Positions 59,701 through 64,000 of a stretch of 64,000 nucleotides of DNA are shown here, one piece after another (within the stretch, counting starts at the first letter, position 1; the number at the start of each line of letters is the position of its first letter). Origin of the DNA: Myrica gale (lineage: Eukaryota > Streptophyta > Magnoliopsida > Fagales > Myricaceae); assembly GCA_963930655.1 (NCBI GenBank), contig OZ005605.1, positions 3,293,501 to 3,357,500 of the forward strand, in the 5' to 3' direction. Both the position numbers and the translations under genes were made by a program. Below the pieces are notes generated by a model, which saw only the letters and a list, made by a program, of their open reading frames with translations, had not been told where the DNA came from and ran no database searches.

Positions 59701-61050
59701 CATCTCTTGTCCTTCGTAATGTTCTTTTTATTCCTTATTTTTCAGTTAATCTTATCTTAGCTAGTAAGCTTACGTCTGAGAATTCTTGCTGCCTCATTTT
59801 CTTACACAACTTCTGTTATATACAGGGCCTTATACCATGGAGGACGATTGGAGTTGCTAAGATTTTTCATGGCCTCTATCGTTTAATGCAAAGGACAAAT
59901 GCTTCTCTTTATTCTTCAATTCCTGTTTCATGCAATTTCACTTTACCTCAATCTCATTTTCTTTCGCATTGTAGAATGAGACACCTTTCTGATTCTCGGT
60001 TGCAACTAATAAAACATCTTTTACCTTCTTCTGATTTTTCTTCTAACACATCTCATCTATCATGTTTTACTTGCCATCTCAGTAAACAAAGACGTTTGTC
60101 TTTCTCCTCTAGTGACTCTCAATCTCAGCATTCATTTCAACTTCTTCACTGTGACATCTGGGGCCCGTTTTCAGTTGCATCTTACAATGGTTTTAAATGT
60201 TTTTTAACCATTGTAGATGATTATTAAAAGTGCATTTTGATTTATCTGTTAAAGGCTAAGTCAGAAACACGAAAATACTTTCAGGCATTCTGTTTATTAG
60301 TCAAAAATCAGTTTAATACTTCAGTCAAGACCATTCGGTCTGACAATGGTTTAGAGTTTGAGATGGTTGATTTCTTTCAACTTCATGGGATATTGCATCA
60401 AAAGAGTTGTGCTTATACCCCTCAACAAAATTCTATTGTTAAGAGGAAACATCAACACATTTTAAACGTGGCAAGATCTTTAAGATTTCAAGCTCACTTA
60501 CCTCTCCAATTTTGGAGTGACTGTGTGCTTACAGTCATATACATCATTAATAGAACTCCAACCCCCTTACTCCAACATCGCTCTCCTTTTGAAGTATTGT
60601 TCAATAAACAACCTACTTATACACATATGAAAATCTTTGGATGTTTAGCCCATGCCTCCACCATTTAGCACACACGTCATAAATTTTCCCCTAGATCAGT
60701 TCCTTGTATTTTTCTTGGTTATCCCACGGGTATTAAACGCTACAAGCTGTTTGATCTCTCAACTCATAAGATCATTATCTCTCGACATGTAATCTTTCAT
60801 GAAACTGAATTTCCTTTTTCCAAAATCACTTTTGGATTGTATTTTTTATTCATCCTCTAGTTCTTTCACAGACCTTGTTTTACCTGCACATAATGCTGCA
60901 CCTCATACTTATTTTTCAGATCATGTTTCTCTTGTTACTACATCTCATCCTTCCTCATCTGTTTTACCTCCTACTGACATCCCTGTCACTGACAATTCCT
61001 CTTCTGATCTGTTTCCATCAGTACCCTCTGTTGATAATTCTCAGGATGTG
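56735..61050 (+). pseudogene. copia GAG-protease-integrase remnant
   Basis: Starts with MSSHSSNDDPLPPEN at 56735. GAG breaks near 57000 and has stops near 57230-57340. A CCHC knuckle (CTHCDKVGHIVAKC) is split by the nested solo LTR and resumes at 59515. Then come a protease-like ILDTSATEHMV (the usual Gly after DT is Ser), integrase motifs (HCDIWGPF, SDNGLEFEMVDF, PQQNSIVKRKHQH, where Val-Lys replaces the usual catalytic Ala-Glu), with stops near 60226 and 60668. RT is absent. Confidence 0.85.
57606..59507 (-). mobile_element. solo LTR, 1.9 kb, nested in copia, TSD CAAAA
   Basis: Begins TGAAATTACG and ends GACACTTACA, flanked by CAAAA at 57601-57605 and 59508-59512; removal restores the copia zinc-knuckle frame. 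It has no coding sequence. Read on the minus strand it ends with ctattcacccccctctagg, a phrase known at the 3' end of LTRs of large SIRE/Maximus-type copia elements, so that is the likely family and orientation. Much of 57700-58560 repeats (a/t)ttacagca and aac(a/c)aga phrases. Confidence 0.85.
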
Positions 61051-61064
61051 TCGTCGTTTTCGTT

Positions 61065-61680
61065 AGAAGAATCGATCGATCTTTCAGATAAAGCGATCGA
61101 TCGGTTCGCACGGTGTCGTTTTAAATGCAAAGGACGATCGATCGGTTAACATTAACGATTGATCGGTACGTAAATTTCATAATTAAACATTTGTGATTGA
61201 ATAATATGAGCTTTTAAATAATTAGAAATACAAAATATATATTAACAAAGTACGTTAGGATATGTTTAGATTACATAACAACATATAAAGTATACTTCAA
61301 TAATATTTAGGAAAGCATGTACAAGTTGTACATGTTACATCAAATAAACATTTTGTAAGAGTTAGTATGAGCAATGTACTAATATGTCATAAACTAGTTA
61401 TATAAAGAATATTTAACACATGATTATAAGTTACTAGTATGAGATATGTATTAAAATGACATTTTAAGTAAAATATTTTTAATAGTTATTTCATTTGTTA
61501 GGTTAAAAATCATTTTTTCAATAATTAGGTTTAACGATCGATCGGCATGTCACTGATCGATCGGTAAAGGATGGTGTCGTTTAATGGTTTGAGACCGATT
61601 GATCATATATTAATACCGATCGATCGCTCATGTCCGTCAGCATTTTGAATTCGTTTCCCGATCGATCGTGGCAATTGCAA
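61065..61680. repeat. GATCGATC palindrome cluster 1
   Basis: About nine variants of (c/t)CGATCGATCGG, some with one substitution (cgattgatcgg), lie at irregular distances. They share flanking tt(a/g)acgatcgatcgg forms with the clusters at 62110 and 63240. Confidence 0.8.
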
Positions 61681-62858
61681 TGGATCGTTTGAAAACTTAG
61701 CGGGAATTTTGAAGCTGACAAGGCCGTGGGTGAAGTGAAAAAAACACCCACGGAAACGAAGAGAACGAAAGCTTGTGGCAAGGAGCTATTTTCCTCTCAA
61801 ACTTAGTCCAAATACCGTTATTTTGGTTGAGAGAGTGTTTAGAATAGATTAAGAGGAAGTCGAGCTCATATTCATTGGTTTTTTAACCGAGTGAATATTG
61901 AAAATATTTGGCGAAAATTGTGAGATTTCGTTCGTTTTGGTGTTTATATATTGCAAGAGGTAATATACTCTACAAACATTACAATTTATGAACTTTGTTT
62001 TTAATATGTACATTGCAATGGGTATTGAATGAGGATTATTTGAGAGTGATTTGGGAGTGAATTTGAGTGTGTGGGGAGGGTTTGCATGGTTTTATAGATC
62101 TGGGTAATTGACGATCGATCAGCAATAAGTGACGATCGATTGTCTGTTAGATGGTATACAACAGATCGATCATGGTATTTTAAACGATCGATTGTCTTCT
62201 AGATGGTTGTCTGATGATCGATCGTCATATTTGTACTGATCGATCGGTGTTTCACGCAAGTTTTGTTTCAAATTATTGATAATGTATAGCATTTATATTT
62301 ATTTAGATGTTTGATTATTGAAGTGCTTGAGTTCCAAAAATAAGAATGATGTAAGATCTCTCCTTATGTTGTTCATAATTTTTCTCATATATTGCCCTGA
62401 TAATGTGGATGAGTAGAGGTTTATCTGTCTGATGTAAATTGTATTTTTTTGTACTCATTGGAAACACCAGGAAGGGAATGGCCTATGCCCCCTGAATTTT
62501 GCAGTTGGAAATCACATGCAAATATGACTGTACATCTAACCATGCAGGTGCACGCACGTATGTGCATGTAAGTATATACAATTAATAGCTTACGCTCATG
62601 CAAGGGTATAACAGTTTAGCTCACCAGCTTTTGGAACACCGATTTGTCAAATTTTATGTTCTCGCTCCATTTGTTTATTTTTTTTCTTTCTATTTATTAG
62701 CATAAAGTTTTTTCTACAATCTTCAGCCAAATTTTCCTTTTTTTATTTGCTAGCAGGGAAAAGTTTCATGATTGTTTGATTTTTCTCGTTATCATAATCA
62801 GTTGTTGAAGCAGGGGTGCTAGTTCGGGTAATAGGGCAAACACACCATTAATCAGGAC

Positions 62859-63014
62859 ATGGAGCAAGAGCGCATGCGAGTGGAGCACGAGGAGCGCATG
62901 CAACAGCAACAAGAGCACATGCGAAAAGAGCAAGAACGCTTACAAGCACAAATATCAAAGGAGCTGGAGAAGAAAATGTCATATGTAATGGAAAAGAAAA
63001 TTAGCGACATTTGA
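62859..63014 (+). pseudogene. CACTA transposase-type coiled-coil fragment
   Basis: A 51-residue frame, MEQERMRVEHEERMQQQQ to EKKISDI and a stop. It is Glu/Gln/Arg-rich with a coiled-coil pattern, like the C-terminal tail of plant CACTA transposases. A stop lies just upstream in frame unless an intron acceptor (taatag) is used. Too small to function by itself. Confidence 0.5.
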
Positions 63015-63239
63015 AAGCGACTATTCAGCCAGTTAAAGGTTCAAAAAAGTATATGCATGTATGTTTTAATAGCTTTGTGATTATGTATTATTATTACGAT
63101 ATTATTTTTGATTTAATTACGAATCACTATTTATTATTATTGATGTTTATTAATGTGAGTATTGTATTGTTATTATAATAGTACATTATATAATATTTTC
63201 TATGATTATTATGTTTAAAAAAAAATCGATTCTGTTACC

Positions 63240-63550
63240 ACCGTTCGATCGGCATCTTCAGCGATCAATCGTTCAATATCATTGTTCGATCGTCTATTTC
63301 TCCACCGATTGATTAGTAATGTAAACGATCGATCGGTGGAAAAATAGACGATCAATCGTCTGATTACACCAATCGATCAGTTACTTAATCAACGTTCCAT
63401 CGCTGAAATAAATTACCGCTCATCACTACGTTCTTACCGATCGATCAGTTACTTAATCAACATTTCATCGCTGAAATAAATGACCGATCGATCGCTGTTT
63501 CAACCGATCCATCACTACGTTCTCACCGATCAATCGGTAAAAGTACCGAT
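63240..63550. repeat. GATCGATC palindrome cluster 2 with 68-bp tandem unit
   Basis: A dozen or so (c/t)GATC(g/a)ATC variants. The unit atcgatcagttacttaatca, followed by cgctgaaataaat, starts at 63372 and again at 63440. It sits in the right subterminal part of the CACTA element. Confidence 0.8.
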
Positions 63551-63726
63551 TGATCATTAGATTTAGTGACGAAAATTTTCCGTCACTAAAAACTTTTCGT
63601 AACGAAATTCGGGTTTTGTCACGAAATATATTTTGTGACGCTTTTTCACTGACGGAGCTCGTGACGAAAAATTTTGACTTTTAGTGACAAAATTTTTTGT
63701 CATTAAAAGTCAATTTTTTTGTAGTG

Positions 63727-64000
63727 GGCATAGTGGCTAACACTACCTTGCCTACCGGGAATCACATCACACAAGGGCCTACCAAATAAAGATTCTGATG
63801 CCTTGAGTCATAACCCATTTCCACTCCCAGGGGATTCCTTTGGATGCATACCAGATCGATGAACCATCATAATGTAATCACTGATCAGCGCATTTCATAA
63901 TAATTTTCGGGGCTTACTTGTTCAGCATGTCTCCTTTGCATCTCTGGACTAAATTTAATGTTGCTCATTTCCTATCCTAAACTGCAGATCAACATAACTA
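63727..64000. other. window end, nothing recognised
   Basis: Sequence beyond the CACTA terminus. No coding region, repeat or RNA that I can support. Confidence 0.4.

Larger units (their letters stand above)
56470..61050 (+). mobile_element. decayed Ty1/copia element, 3' part missing
   Basis: A left LTR (about 56470-56659) is followed by the primer-binding site TGGTATCAGAGG at 56660. GAG, knuckle, protease and integrase remnants follow; the RT, RNase H and 3' LTR are absent because sequence switches to a CACTA-type element near 61050. A 1.9-kb solo LTR is nested at 57606-59507. The exact left border and TSD cannot be fixed. Confidence 0.85.
61050..63726 (+). mobile_element. CACTA (En/Spm) element, right part
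   Basis: The right terminus tttttttgtagtg (63714-63726) is CACTACAAAAAAA in reverse, the CACTA signature. The last 170 bp alternate (t)agtgac(a/g)aaa and complementary motifs, as in CACTA subterminal regions. Clusters of GATCGATC palindromes occur at 61065-61680, 62110-62250 and 63240-63550. Only a small transposase-like fragment remains. No left CACTA terminus was found; the left side abuts the broken copia. Confidence 0.7.

Noticed and set aside
61065..63550. CRISPR-like array
   Set aside because: Motifs are short, variable and irregularly spaced inside a plant CACTA element; not a prokaryotic array.

Overview
This window looks like nuclear DNA of a woody eudicot. The genes have plant-type introns and are separated by long AT-rich spacers packed with LTR retrotransposons, solo LTRs, MITEs, hAT and CACTA remnants. 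I cannot name the species; a Fagales-type tree is only a guess.

Layout. 1-2.1 kb: an intronless dyskerin/CBF5 gene (+) with a telo-box in its leader. 4.7-8.5 kb: a five-exon U-box/ARM E3 ligase of the PUB13/PUB14 type (+). 9-12.5 kb: three solo LTRs, two of them from one family. 15.65-20.47 kb: a young full-length Ty1/copia element (-) in a perfect target-site duplication (TSD). 21.2-23.1 kb: a foldback MITE, then a hAT-like element with a TRIM nested in its right end. 27.2-28.3 kb: a two-exon Dof transcription factor (-). 29-31.3 kb: MITEs. 32.5-37.2 kb: a nine-exon E2F dimerisation partner gene (DPA type, -) with an exact E2F site at its promoter and related MITEs on both sides in opposite orientation. 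38.3-39.7 kb: a decayed LINE ORF1. 40.5-41.6 kb: a second hAT-like element. 43.4-49.0 kb: a GT14 glycosyltransferase first exon split by a second full-length copia element (+). 49.3-50.6 kb: a LINE 3' end and a third solo LTR of the 11-12 kb family. 52.6-53.9 kb: a probable gypsy LTR remnant. 54.8-55.3 kb: an intronless ATL-type RING-H2 gene (-). 56.1-61.05 kb: an ATL pseudogene truncated by a third, decayed copia element, which itself carries a nested solo LTR. 61.05-63.73 kb: the right part of a CACTA element rich in GATCGATC palindromes.

The intact genes are housekeeping or regulatory: rRNA pseudouridylation (CBF5), ubiquitination (PUB14-like, ATL), transcription (Dof) and cell-cycle control (DPA). 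They do not form a pathway together. The striking content is the layered transposon history, much of which can be delimited to the base by TSDs, and two gene losses caused by, or associated with, copia insertions. I found no unprecedented biological system. The best leads are the E2F site and NAGNAG acceptor in DPA, the inverted MITE pair around DPA, and the solo-LTR series.
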